Shown: positions 44,799-54,048 of the stretch, piece after piece
Position numbering within the stretch: the stretch's first letter is position 1
How the letters are laid out: the number at the start of each line of letters is the position of its first letter
Origin: Dokdonia pacifica
Lineage (GTDB): Bacteria > Bacteroidota > Bacteroidia > Flavobacteriales > Flavobacteriaceae
Direction: 5' to 3'
Assembly: GCF_900188275.1 (NCBI RefSeq)
Contig: NZ_FZNY01000006.1
Coordinates: 1 to 64,000, forward strand
Length of the DNA: 64,000 nt
Program-made: the position numbers and the translations under genes
Notes under the pieces: model-generated
Told to the model about the DNA's origin: nothing
The model's input: the letters and a program-made list of their open reading frames with translations, nothing else
Database searches by the model: none

Positions 44799-47240
44799 AT
44801 GAAAAAAAGACAAATACTATTTTTATTTATATGTATTACCATACTTTTTTCTAGTCAGAAGGGATTATTTGCTCAAAATTGTACACCTTCGAGTACGCAA
44901 CAAGAAGCATGGATTTCTTTAGTTCAATCTAGGGATTTTTTACAGTCACTATCTTTACTTTATGAAAACCCAAGCGGTGCTTCTGCCTATTCTGATTTTA
45001 CTGGAAATTGCATGCCTGTTAATTATGATAGTACATCACAGCAAATTAATATTACCGTAAATAGAGAGGAACTCTTTATTGGAGTATGGGTAGATGTAAA
45101 TAACGATGGAGATTTTGATGACCCAGGTGAAGAACGAATTAATATTCAGGATACTGGAAGTCCAGGTATAGGAACTAATCTTAATGGTTTGAACCTAACT
45201 GGAGGACATCTCTTGCGTATTATTGTAAGTGATCAACCTATTACAGGACCTTGTGACCCTGTTATTAATGGTGAAATAGAAGACTATATTCTTTGTGGCG
45301 GTGAAGAATGCCCTTGGATATCACGTGTGCGCTTATTTGACAATAGTTATGTGAATGAATCTGAAGCGTCAGACGGAAACTATGCTGACTATAAAGATCC
45401 GTGTATTCCAGTATTTGAGTCAACTTTTAATCAAATTAATGTTCATCTTTCTCAAGATAATGTATATAGAGCATTATATATTGATATAAATGGTAATGGA
45501 GATTTTAGTGATCCTGGAGAACAATTTGTAAATGGTCAAGGTGATGGTTTTGGATTAGGATTGTCTGGTCAAATTAATGATGGAACAATTCAAGGAGGAG
45601 AGATGGTACGTGTTATTGTAAGCTCAGAACCAATAACCGATCCTAATGCTATCCCAGCATGTGGTGAAGTAGAAGATTATACACTTTGTGGAGGTAAAGA
45701 ATGTCCTTGGATTTCAAAAGTTCGTTTATTTGACAATAGCTATGTGAATGAATCTGAAGCGTCAGATGGTAATTATTCTGACTATAAAGATCCTTGTATA
45801 CCAATACTAGAGTCAACTTTTAATCAGATTAATGTTCATCTTTCACAAGATGATGTATATAGAGCACTATATATTGATCTAAATGGGGATGGTGATTTTA
45901 GTGATCCAGGAGAACAATTTGTAAATGGTCAAGGCAATGGATTTGGGTTAGGACTAAGTGCTCAAATTAATAGTGGTATTATAGAAGGAGGGGAGATGGT
46001 ACGTGTTATTGTAAGCTCAGACCCAATAACTGATCCTAATGCTATTCCAGAATGTGGAGAAGTAGAAGATTACACGCTTTGCGGTAAACCTAATTGTGAA
46101 AATATAGAAGTATCTATAAGTAATATTCAATGTTATAATCAAGGAACTTCAAATCCAAATGATGATTACTGGACTTTTGAAATTACGGTGACAGATCTAA
46201 GCGGTGATGGTACATTTTGGAGAGCAGGAGATCCAGTAGGAGAAGCAGGTTCTTATGGAACAAAAACCATTTGGATGGATGGTGCTATTGTAGATTATGA
46301 TGATACCATAACATTTGATGTGTATGATGATGCCGATCCAGATTGTGTATACACAGTTACTGTAGACACACCAGAACCTTGTTCAGCGCCTTGTGAATTA
46401 GACATATCCTATGAAATAGGCAAATGTGAAGGGAATGATGAATATTTTGTAACCTTGAATGTTACAGGAACTAATGGACAACCATGGATGGCCAAGCAAA
46501 AGCTTGAAAGTGATGGTAGTGAGACCGTATTGTTTAATGGTACTGGAGATATGTCAAATGTTCAATTAGGCCCCTTAGATATCAATGATGGTGATTGGAC
46601 ACTTTGGGTGCAAATAGTTGGATATTATGATTGTTTAATTGATGTATATATAAATGCGCCAGAAGCTTGTGAAGATGAGTGTAATTGTAGTGCTACACTA
46701 CAACCAATACAAGCAAGTCAAGCTCGAGGCTGTGTTTATTTAGTAGCAGCAGCTTCTGTAGGCGGTTGTGATGGTGATCAGTTTAGTGAATCATATACTA
46801 TCGATTATGGAGATGGATCACCTATAGAAACTACAAATTCTAATGGAGGCTTCCATGAGTATCCAGGAAGCGGTGCCTATACCGTTACGATGACTTATAC
46901 CGTAACAAATCTAGAAACTGGATGTGAGACAACCACAAGTCGAACAGATCCAGTTACTATTAATTGTGAAGGAGGAGAGCCTGGTAAACCTAGATTTAAT
47001 GCATATCCAAATCCGAGCAAGGATGTTGTAAATTTTGAAGTTACTACTACAAGCAAAGAAGCTGTAACAATTCAAGTGTATAATATATATGGTAGAGAAG
47101 TATATACATATAATGGAACTGCAAATAATCAACGTTTAATTGATAGTGTCTGGGATGCTAGAAAATTACAATCAGGTATTTATATTGCTATTCTTACCAT
47201 AGGAGATACTAAAATTCATAAAAAGATTATTATAGAATAA
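44799..47240 (+). CDS. T9SS-exported protein with three GEVED domains
   Basis: 813 residues. Signal peptide (to about FAQ, residue 26); three GEVED-type domains of about 130 residues, each with DVNNDGDFDDPGE-like Ca-binding loops and an E(V/I)EDY end; the second and third are near-identical tandem copies. Then two all-beta Cys-containing domains, a PKD-like domain (SYTIDYGDGSP), and a type A sorting domain from FNAYPNPSKDVVNFEV to KIHKKIIIE. A surface or secreted adhesin-like protein. Divergent from the sigma gene and probably its target. Confidence 0.88.
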   Translation: MKKRQILFLFICITILFSSQKGLFAQNCTPSSTQQEAWISLVQSRDFLQSLSLLYENPSGASAYSDFTGNCMPVNYDSTSQQINITVNREELFIGVWVDVNNDGDFDDPGEERINIQDTGSPGIGTNLNGLNLTGGHLLRIIVSDQPITGPCDPVINGEIEDYILCGGEECPWISRVRLFDNSYVNESEASDGNYADYKDPCIPVFESTFNQINVHLSQDNVYRALYIDINGNGDFSDPGEQFVNGQGDGFGLGLSGQINDGTIQGGEMVRVIVSSEPITDPNAIPACGEVEDYTLCGGKECPWISKVRLFDNSYVNESEASDGNYSDYKDPCIPILESTFNQINVHLSQDDVYRALYIDLNGDGDFSDPGEQFVNGQGNGFGLGLSAQINSGIIEGGEMVRVIVSSDPITDPNAIPECGEVEDYTLCGKPNCENIEVSISNIQCYNQGTSNPNDDYWTFEITVTDLSGDGTFWRAGDPVGEAGSYGTKTIWMDGAIVDYDDTITFDVYDDADPDCVYTVTVDTPEPCSAPCELDISYEIGKCEGNDEYFVTLNVTGTNGQPWMAKQKLESDGSETVLFNGTGDMSNVQLGPLDINDGDWTLWVQIVGYYDCLIDVYINAPEACEDECNCSATLQPIQASQARGCVYLVAAASVGGCDGDQFSESYTIDYGDGSPIETTNSNGGFHEYPGSGAYTVTMTYTVTNLETGCETTTSRTDPVTINCEGGEPGKPRFNAYPNPSKDVVNFEVTTTSKEAVTIQVYNIYGREVYTYNGTANNQRLIDSVWDARKLQSGIYIAILTIGDTKIHKKIIIE
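45306..46091 (+). repeat. Tandem 393-bp duplication inside the GEVED gene
   Basis: Two consecutive units of 393 bases (131 codons), 45306-45698 and 45699-46091, with long identical DNA stretches at both ends (for example GAGATGGTACGTGTTATTGT in both). Recent or gene-converted copies of one domain. Confidence 0.85.
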
Positions 47241-47285
47241 TGATTTTGTAATCGAGAGTATATATCTATATTGATATTTTTATGA

Positions 47286-47319
47286 AAACGGGCATTCAAA
47301 TAGAATGCCCGTTTGTTTT
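47286..47319 (+). terminator. Terminator of the GEVED gene
   Basis: Arms AAACGGGCATTC / GAATGCCCGTTT, five-base loop, then GTTTTTT. Confidence 0.9.
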
Positions 47320-47580
47320 TTGTGCAATATGAAGATAGTAGAAAGGAAAAGTTTAATGGCTATTGGATATTACAATTTGATGTATGTAAAAGCTTATTTA
47401 TAAATAAGAAGTGGTATAAGTAAAATGGGTTCAAGAGATAAGATGTAATTTCCTCTTAGATAATAATATATCTATGATTGTTTTAGAAAAGAAATACTTG
47501 GTTTGTATAAAGGATAGTATATCTAGCAATCTACTAGCTTAATACATTAAATTCATAAAAGTCTTTTCTATTGTTTTGAA
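47320..47580. other. Intergenic stretch between convergent GEVED and CHAT genes
   Basis: AT-rich, no open frame, no clear hairpin for the CHAT gene; nothing recognised. Confidence 0.4.
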
Positions 47581-50340
47581 TTATTTACGTAATGCTTTTT
47601 TAGTCAATAAAAACAGTAGTATTAATACACAAATAACGATGAGCACCCATACTGTAGGACTCATAGAAGTGATACTTAAATCTAATGTGTTGTCATGCCC
47701 CGTTAAAGTAATACCACTCCAATAATATGGAGAAGCTTCACTTGTATTTGCATGTTTTTTAAGATAGGATAATTTTGCATTTCTAAGAGCTTCCGATTTT
47801 TTCTTTCCAGCTGTAATTTCTTTATAAAAAGAAGTGGTAATCTCCATATTTGCTTTTTCATTTACGTCCCATAGCGTTGAGATTACACTTCTTGCTCCAG
47901 CTTTAAAAAAACCTCTTTTAATACTAAAAACCCCTTCCCCTTTTTTAATGTCTCCTACATCTGTCTTACAGGCGCTTAGTACAACAAGTTCCTTCCTTTT
48001 TGTTGTGGAGTAAAGCTCTTCCAATCGTAATTTATCGTCATAAAAAGCAAGCCATGGGCCATTCAGGTCGGTTCCTCCATGTGTCGAAATATGAATAATA
48101 CTATGATGATCAAATTGATTTAAAAATGAAGATTTATTGGCCTTTTTCTCAGTATAAATATGATCTTGGTAATATTCAATAATTTCATCAGCTTCTTTTG
48201 TGCTGTTTGGAAGAGATGCTAAGTAGTCGTCTTTGAAATGAGTAGGTAAGAAACTAGTACTTTGATTTTTTGAAGGCTGTAATTGTGTGATGTGTTCGTC
48301 TAAGGAATGAGAGTATTTATACGATATAGTGTAGTTATTGATAAGATAAGCGTCGGCTATGATTGCTTCTTCAGATAACATAAGTGCTTCAAAAGGCACT
48401 TTTTGAATACTCCCATCAGGAATAATAATTAATGAAGTTGCTGGTACGCTTTCGCGAAAGCGTATAAAGGGAAGTAAATTACTAGATAGATGGGTCGCAA
48501 TTTTTTTATAATCTGTAGTTTCTTGAAGTGTTGTAAGTGGACGTGTTAGTACCTGTTGGAATTCCTCAATCTGTTGTTGAAGAATTGGAATAGAAACAGG
48601 GATTTCTTTAAGTTGAATCTCATTTTTTGTGATGTTCATCACATATCCCAAACTATCCCCTAAAGCATAACTAACAATATGCTCATTAGTACTGAGTGCA
48701 TTCTGAATCTCTTTTAAAGAAGAGATATTGAATTGTCTTTTAGAGTTTACATACACAGGATATAAAACTTCTATAGAATCTATAAACTTTCGATAACGCC
48801 TTTTGATAGAAAATAATTCTGTTTGTAACACCTTCGTTTCTTTAGATTGTGTTTCTGTAGCAGAAGTATTTTCTATGGAATTTAAGTGACTTCTAATGTT
48901 TGATAGCATGCTTTCTTCAATATCCAGAATCTGTTTAGGTATATTTGCTCTCTGTTTGGCAAGCGTTTCGGTGGTGTTTTCCAATAGAAGAAGCCCTTTC
49001 TTTTTTTCCATGTAATAGAAGGCAATATCATTTCTTTTAAGGAGATGAGCCACTTTAATAGCACTCATATATATATCTGATGCTTTCTTACGCCAGTTTA
49101 ATTTTGATAACTCCTCTTGGCTTTCTAAAAAAAGTTCGTCTATAGTTCTATCCGTATATGCCAAAATATCAAGTGCTTGTAATAAGTATTCTTCTTTTGG
49201 ATGCTTTTGATAATATTCCATCCACCCATTTGAAACATCATATAAATACGTAAACAGACGTTTTTTGTCAGGTGAAATACTTATTTCTTCTTGGCTAGGC
49301 AGTTGTCTTTTAGGGGATGCTGGAGCTCCATTATTTACCAATGAAATAGCATCATAAAAATGATCTAATGCTTTTTCATAATTTTCAGATTTTAACTCAA
49401 GACTACCTAGATTATTTGAAATGTTGCTTAACAAAATCTTATTATTTACAGCATATGAGGAAGATTCATTGAAATAGTTTCTGGCCATTTCGAAATCACC
49501 TTTTTTGGTAGCTATAATACCTAGAAGACTTATTGATTTAAATGTTTCATCTGGATCATTTAAACTTTTACGCAATGAGAAAGCATGAAGTGCACTTTCT
49601 TCAGCTTCTTTTACGTTTGCAATATGATACATGACAGCCGTATTATAAATAATGTCTGCCTCACTTTTTTCAGATATGGTATCTTTTGGTAATGCATCTA
49701 TCTTTTCTTTAATTTTTATAAAATCAGGCAGGTATATGGGGTCGTTTAATTCTACATAGCTCGCTAGCATATTATTTAAATTATCTACAACTCCTTTATA
49801 ATATTCTTGATCACGAAAAATCTGTTCTGATAATAAATAATGTTCAAAAGCATTTTGAAAATCTCCCCACTGTTTATAGATATTTCCTAATACTTGGTAC
49901 GTCTTTGCTATGCGTAAATCGTTCCCTTTAGAGACAGAAACTAAGGTGTCAAAATAGGCCTTGGCACTCCATAAATCTGGTGATGTGGAGCGACTATGAA
50001 AGAGCCCCAGATTATATAAATTCCGTGTGGTGTGATTTGCTGTTTTAGTATATTTTTTTACTCGTATAACACGTTCTTTTTTAGCATACAGCTGTGCTTT
50101 TTCATAATTTCTATAATATTGATAGCACCATTTTGAATATTCGTAATATGCATCTTCTAAGTGAGCAGTGTCCTTAGGAAGAGATAAAAAATAGTGTTCT
50201 ATTTGTGAAGCTATCTCATCATAACTGATTTTTTGTGCTTTAATAGAATCAACATAGGCAACAGGTGAACTTTGAGAAAATACAGAATATGCAAAAAGAT
50301 ATAATACTAATGTGAAAATTACTTTTTTTATCTCTCTCAT
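47581..50340 (-). CDS. Membrane-anchored periplasmic TPR-CHAT protease
   Basis: 919 residues. Signal peptide (to about FSQ, residue 23); about ten TPR units (to about residue 480); coiled segment; CHAT domain (about 600-880) with catalytic His754 in HISTHGG and Cys791 in LSACKTDVGD, then GEGVFSIKRGFFKAGARSVISTLW; a final membrane helix (about 890-914) ending in KKALRK. CHAT is a caspase-like (separase-related) peptidase. The layout places the peptidase outside the cytosol, unlike the TPR-CHAT of Craspase. A 20-bp palindrome copy (48445-48464) encodes RFRES. Next to a subtilase lipoprotein gene, 110 bases away. Confidence 0.88.
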   Translation of the reverse strand: MREIKKVIFTLVLYLFAYSVFSQSSPVAYVDSIKAQKISYDEIASQIEHYFLSLPKDTAHLEDAYYEYSKWCYQYYRNYEKAQLYAKKERVIRVKKYTKTANHTTRNLYNLGLFHSRSTSPDLWSAKAYFDTLVSVSKGNDLRIAKTYQVLGNIYKQWGDFQNAFEHYLLSEQIFRDQEYYKGVVDNLNNMLASYVELNDPIYLPDFIKIKEKIDALPKDTISEKSEADIIYNTAVMYHIANVKEAEESALHAFSLRKSLNDPDETFKSISLLGIIATKKGDFEMARNYFNESSSYAVNNKILLSNISNNLGSLELKSENYEKALDHFYDAISLVNNGAPASPKRQLPSQEEISISPDKKRLFTYLYDVSNGWMEYYQKHPKEEYLLQALDILAYTDRTIDELFLESQEELSKLNWRKKASDIYMSAIKVAHLLKRNDIAFYYMEKKKGLLLLENTTETLAKQRANIPKQILDIEESMLSNIRSHLNSIENTSATETQSKETKVLQTELFSIKRRYRKFIDSIEVLYPVYVNSKRQFNISSLKEIQNALSTNEHIVSYALGDSLGYVMNITKNEIQLKEIPVSIPILQQQIEEFQQVLTRPLTTLQETTDYKKIATHLSSNLLPFIRFRESVPATSLIIIPDGSIQKVPFEALMLSEEAIIADAYLINNYTISYKYSHSLDEHITQLQPSKNQSTSFLPTHFKDDYLASLPNSTKEADEIIEYYQDHIYTEKKANKSSFLNQFDHHSIIHISTHGGTDLNGPWLAFYDDKLRLEELYSTTKRKELVVLSACKTDVGDIKKGEGVFSIKRGFFKAGARSVISTLWDVNEKANMEITTSFYKEITAGKKKSEALRNAKLSYLKKHANTSEASPYYWSGITLTGHDNTLDLSITSMSPTVWVLIVICVLILLFLLTKKALRK
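48445..48464. repeat. TACGCTTTCGCGAAAGCGTA palindrome (in CHAT gene)
   Basis: Perfect 20-bp copy, read as RFRES in the CHAT frame. Confidence 0.88.
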
Positions 50341-50375
50341 AAGTAGTGTTTTATATTGTAAATATATACTAATTT

Positions 50376-50402
50376 AGGGAAGAGGTATTACCCCCTTCCC
50401 TA
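50376..50402. other. Hairpin between subtilase and CHAT genes
   Basis: Outer arms TAGGGAAG / CTTCCCTA; no T-run, so more likely attenuation or mRNA processing than full termination. Confidence 0.35.
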
Positions 50403-50450
50403 GTGGTTTAAACAATAAAAGTCTACCTAAACCTAATTATTCAAACCTGA

Positions 50451-51719
50451 TTAATAGTATAAGTATGAACCGTATTTAATACTCGTTAAACTGTCATGCG
50501 GAATAGTAGTAGAGAGTATCGTTGAGATATGTTGATCTGGAGTAATATTGGGAGTGTATAACTTCCCTGCAATAGCAGCGGCATATGCAGCAGCATATGA
50601 AGTTCCAGAAATCATAATATATTCATTTTCATTGATGAAAAAAGGAATGTTTTCTCCTGGAGCTGCAATATCAACAGATTCGATTCCAAAGTTTGAAAAT
50701 CTCGACAATTCAAAATCATAGAAACTCCCATTCCATGATGTGACAGAAAGAATATTATGCATATCATATGAAGATAGGTAGTGAGGAATAATATCATTAT
50801 CATTAGTATCATTACCTGCAGAAGTCACAATAATAACATCATCTTGTGAGTCTTCTATAAAATGCTTCAAGAGTGTATAGTCTGTATTATACCATCCAAA
50901 ACTCATATTAATGATATCTACATCACTATTATTTGTCGCATATTTAAAACCACAGAGAATATCAAAAATACTAGCTCTTCCATTTACATCAAAGACCTTT
51001 ATAGGGAGTATTTGAAAATTATTATTTTGTGCTTTTAATTCATCATATATCATAGAAATAGCTTTAGTTCCATGGCCATGATCATCATGAGGATCATTAT
51101 CACTATTTACGAAATCCCATCCAAAATAGTCTGTCATGCCATTTTCTGAACACACGTTTGTATTTAATTGACTGTTGTAGAGAAAACCAGCATCAAAACC
51201 AAAGTAATTATAATCAATACCTGTGTCCATAACAGCAATCGTTACACCACTATTAGATGAAGCTAGTAGATTAGACGCTAGAGCTATATCTGGAGATCCA
51301 AAAAGGTCGTCTAGTTTGGAGCCATCGTGTTTGATATAAGTGTCTATTTGAGATCCTTCTACATCGGGAACCGAGGTAGAAGACTCGGCAACTGTCTCTA
51401 GGGAAATTCCACTAGATAATATATTGCCATTATCATCTAGATCAAAAAACCATTGCTCAAGAGTAGGATCAGCACAAGTACATTTTTTATAATCAGTGAC
51501 TTGAAATAGATCTCTTATCACTTGTTTTTCGGCTTCATTAGTACCAACTACATATTTTATGACAATTTTCCCAATGGCAAACTGAGAACTAGTAGTTACA
51601 AAGTTGGCAGTAGTGTTTTCTGTGTCAGCATCTAAGATGTTATCTATGGTATCATCTTTTTCACATCCAGTGATACTACATAAAAAGAATAAGGCTACTA
51701 AAAAAAATAATTTGTTCAT
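50451..51719 (-). CDS. Subtilisin-like (S8) serine protease lipoprotein
   Basis: 422 residues. Lipobox SITGC with Cys19; a pro-region (about 40-155); catalytic Asp165 in AVMDTGID, His216 in DHGHGTKA, oxyanion Asn303 in SAGNDTND, nucleophile Ser374 in ISGTSYAAA. All residues of the triad are present, so it is probably active, anchored to the inner or outer membrane. No T9SS tail. Its upstream region has the GGGTAACAAAA motif shared with the GEVED gene. Likely one unit with the downstream TPR-CHAT gene. Confidence 0.92.
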   Translation of the reverse strand: MNKLFFLVALFFLCSITGCEKDDTIDNILDADTENTTANFVTTSSQFAIGKIVIKYVVGTNEAEKQVIRDLFQVTDYKKCTCADPTLEQWFFDLDDNGNILSSGISLETVAESSTSVPDVEGSQIDTYIKHDGSKLDDLFGSPDIALASNLLASSNSGVTIAVMDTGIDYNYFGFDAGFLYNSQLNTNVCSENGMTDYFGWDFVNSDNDPHDDHGHGTKAISMIYDELKAQNNNFQILPIKVFDVNGRASIFDILCGFKYATNNSDVDIINMSFGWYNTDYTLLKHFIEDSQDDVIIVTSAGNDTNDNDIIPHYLSSYDMHNILSVTSWNGSFYDFELSRFSNFGIESVDIAAPGENIPFFINENEYIMISGTSYAAAYAAAIAGKLYTPNITPDQHISTILSTTIPHDSLTSIKYGSYLYY

Positions 51720-51795
51720 AATTTTGAATTTAAATTAGGTTTAGGATTTTAATAAACTTCTCAAGTTTTAGATACGTGATAAGCCTATATAATGG

Positions 51796-51825
51796 GTAGA
51801 GACAGATCCTATATTTTTGTTACCC
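51796..51825 (-). promoter_or_regulatory. Candidate ECF promoter of the subtilase-CHAT unit
   Basis: On the minus strand GGGTAACAAAA runs 51825 to 51815 and TCTCTAC starts 16 bases after GGGTAAC. The 5' end is 106 bases before the subtilase ATG, compared with 104 for the GEVED gene. Confidence 0.5.
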
Positions 51826-51908
51826 ATCATTTTATTAGTAATTTAAAAAAATGAATAGTTTCCAATGTCTTTTAACCCTTAATTAGTAATTAAATGTTAA
51901 AGAAGCCG

Positions 51909-51916
51909 TATTTTTG
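51909..51916 (+). promoter_or_regulatory. Possible -7 box for mdh
   Basis: TATTTTTG, 43 bases before the mdh ATG; no clear TTG. Confidence 0.45.
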
Positions 51917-51959
51917 CGACTAGTTGAAAAAACAATAACAAATTCAAAAAAATAAATTT

Positions 51960-52880
51960 ATGAAAGTTACCGTAGTAGGTGCAGGAGCAGTAGGAGCAAG
52001 TTGTGCCGAATATATCGCTATTAAAGATTTTGCAAGTGAGGTTGTATTATTAGATATTAAAGAAGGATATGCCGAAGGTAAGGCTATGGACTTAATGCAA
52101 ACAGCTTCTCTCAATGGTTTTGACACAAAAATTACTGGTTCTACTAGTGATTATAGTAAAACAGCAGGGAGTGATATTGCGGTAATTACTTCTGGAATTC
52201 CTCGTAAACCTGGAATGACTCGTGAAGAACTTATCGGAATCAATGCTGGAATTGTAAAATCTGTAGCAGCTAGTTTGGTTGAGCATTCTCCAAACGTGAT
52301 TTTAATTGTGGTTTCTAACCCAATGGATACCATGACATATTTAGCACATAAAGTAACAGGACTTCCTAAAAACCGCATTATAGGTATGGGAGGAGCATTA
52401 GATAGTGCACGTTTTAAATATCGTTTAGCCGAAGCATTAGAAGCTCCTATTTCTGATGTAGATGGTATGGTGATTGGAGGGCATTCTGATAAAGGAATGG
52501 TACCTTTAACACGCTTAGCTACTCGTAATAGTGTTCCAGCTTCAGAATTCTTAAGCGAAGAACGTTTACAACAAGTACTTGAAGATACTAAAGTAGGAGG
52601 CGCTACTTTAACTAAGTTATTAGGAACATCTGCTTGGTATGCACCAGGTGCTGCAGTATCAGGACTTGTACAAGCAATTGCTTGTGATCAAAAGAAAATA
52701 TTCCCTTGCTCTACTTTATTAGATGGAGAGTACGGACTTTCAGATTTATGTATCGGAGTGCCTGTTGTATTAGGTCGCAATGGGATTGAAAAAATTGTAG
52801 AAATTAACCTAAGTGATGCAGAAAAAGCACACTTAGAAGAAAGCGCTGCAGGGGTTAAGAAAACCAATAGCCTTATATAA
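51960..52880 (+). CDS. mdh: Malate dehydrogenase
   Basis: 306 residues. NAD site GAGAVGASCAEY and Asp in LLDIKEGYAEG; substrate Arg in SGIPRKPGMTREEL, Asn in VVSNPMDTMTYL, and the catalytic His in MVIGGHSDKGMVPLTRLA (GGHSD where many enzymes have GGHGD; the Ser form is, as I recall, usual in flavobacteria). LDH-like MDH type of the TCA cycle. Followed by a terminator with a UUCG loop. Confidence 0.94.
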   Translation: MKVTVVGAGAVGASCAEYIAIKDFASEVVLLDIKEGYAEGKAMDLMQTASLNGFDTKITGSTSDYSKTAGSDIAVITSGIPRKPGMTREELIGINAGIVKSVAASLVEHSPNVILIVVSNPMDTMTYLAHKVTGLPKNRIIGMGGALDSARFKYRLAEALEAPISDVDGMVIGGHSDKGMVPLTRLATRNSVPASEFLSEERLQQVLEDTKVGGATLTKLLGTSAWYAPGAAVSGLVQAIACDQKKIFPCSTLLDGEYGLSDLCIGVPVVLGRNGIEKIVEINLSDAEKAHLEESAAGVKKTNSLI

Positions 52881-52913
52881 ACGTATAATTTCTATATCAC
52901 ATAATATATCAAT

Positions 52914-52941
52914 AAAAGCTATCTTCGGATAGCTTTTAGTA
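52914..52941 (+). terminator. Terminator of mdh with UUCG tetraloop
   Basis: Arms AAAAGCTATC / GATAGCTTTT closed by C(TTCG)G, the most stable tetraloop type; a weak T-run follows. Confidence 0.75.
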
Positions 52942-52959
52942 TTTAAAAACAATATGTAA

Positions 52960-53850
52960 ATGTCTGTAAAATCAATAAGTATTATTTGTTTTATGCTTTG
53001 CTTGATGTCTTGCACACGTCAACCTAAATATGCATATGAGATCCAAGTCACTTCAAATTCCATAGAAGATAGTACCATAGAGCGTCTTAAACAACGATTA
53101 CAAACCATTACGGGTACTGGAGAAGTTCATATCGCCAAAGAGAATGATACAGACATATCCATCAATTTTAAAAGTTCTGCGATAGATAGTATTGTAAGAG
53201 ATATCATTACCACCAAAGGGAATCTTTCGTTTTATGAAACCAAAAATTATATGGATATATATCAAGTTCCGGAAGAACTTCTTAAGATGATTTCTTCAGA
53301 TACAGTATATATCGAAAATACTTTTTCACCTTCTATATATTTGTCAGACATTGGAATTGCAGATGTAAGAGATACTATTATACTTAATAAACTACTCAAT
53401 ACGTCAGAAATTAATCATATTCTCAATAAAGAGAAATTACGAATCAAGTTTGCTTGGGGAACTCGAAATCCAGGAACATCATTAGTATCATTATATGCTT
53501 TAGATATAGGAGCAAAAAGACAACCCGCAATGTATGGCAATATCATCTCTCAAGTAAAAGCGGGACGTACCCAAACAGGAAGACCTAGTATTTTAATTAG
53601 TATGGAAGGCTTACAAGCCGAAAAATGGGAGCGATTAACAAGACGTGCGGCAGAAGAAGACTTTGCTATTGCCATTGTGATAGACGGAACGGTAGTTATG
53701 GCACCAGTAGTATCTCAGGCTATTAAAGGTGGAAAAGCCGAAATAAGTGGCGATTTAAAAGAAAGAGAAGTATTTGCTTTAGCTGTTATTTTAGAAAGTG
53801 GCCCTATACAACAACTGGAAATTGTACAATTTGATAAACAAGTATTATAA
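52960..53850 (+). CDS. Stand-alone SecD P1-like lipoprotein
   Basis: 296 residues. Lipobox CLMSC (Cys about 18). The remainder matches the periplasmic P1 domain of SecD: a base-like part with STIERLKQRL and GNLSFYETKN, and a head-like part with IKFAWGTRNPG, LYALDI, PSILISMEGLQAEKW, IAIVIDGTVVMAPVVSQ and GGKAEISGDLK, the same order as in the SecDF protein encoded 1 kb downstream. The channel-forming membrane helices are missing. It could act as an extra periplasmic SecD head or as a substrate-binding factor at the translocase. Role inferred. Confidence 0.78.
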   Translation: MSVKSISIICFMLCLMSCTRQPKYAYEIQVTSNSIEDSTIERLKQRLQTITGTGEVHIAKENDTDISINFKSSAIDSIVRDIITTKGNLSFYETKNYMDIYQVPEELLKMISSDTVYIENTFSPSIYLSDIGIADVRDTIILNKLLNTSEINHILNKEKLRIKFAWGTRNPGTSLVSLYALDIGAKRQPAMYGNIISQVKAGRTQTGRPSILISMEGLQAEKWERLTRRAAEEDFAIAIVIDGTVVMAPVVSQAIKGGKAEISGDLKEREVFALAVILESGPIQQLEIVQFDKQVL

Positions 53851-53866
53851 TTTATGTATTCCTGAG

Positions 53867-53886
53867 TACGCTTTCGCGAAAGCGTA
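53867..53886. repeat. TACGCTTTCGCGAAAGCGTA palindrome, intergenic
   Basis: Perfect 20-bp copy 17 bases after the stop of the SecD-like gene; may act as a hairpin at the end of the mRNA. Confidence 0.88.
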
Positions 53887-53963
53887 TAAAGCCAGATATA
53901 ATTAAGCAGAATCAAAATGTATTTTTAAAGTAAATAGTCACTAAATTTAGAACGTGAAAAATA

Positions 53964-53994
53964 TTGGCAAATCATAATTGAAACCCTATATTTG
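53964..53994 (+). promoter_or_regulatory. Promoter upstream of the second SecD-like gene and secDF
   Basis: TTG at 53964-53966, 20-base spacer, TATATTTG at 53987-53994; a good flavobacterial promoter. Start codon about 55 bases later. Confidence 0.65.
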
Positions 53995-54048
53995 CACGTT
54001 TTGTAAAAAGATTGGTAACAACGAAAAACAAAACAGAACTCTTATTTT

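Noticed and set aside
44799-47240. GEVED tandem units as an assembly duplication
   Set aside because: The two units differ at many synonymous and non-synonymous sites, so they are real copies.
47581-50340. TPR-CHAT as part of a type III-E CRISPR (Craspase) system
   Set aside because: It has a signal peptide and a C-terminal membrane helix, and there is no Cas gene or repeat array in the window.
50387-50393. GGGTAAT upstream of the CHAT gene as a third copy of the ECF motif
   Set aside because: Only six of seven bases match, the distance to the start is 53 instead of about 105, and no CTCT element follows at 16 bases.
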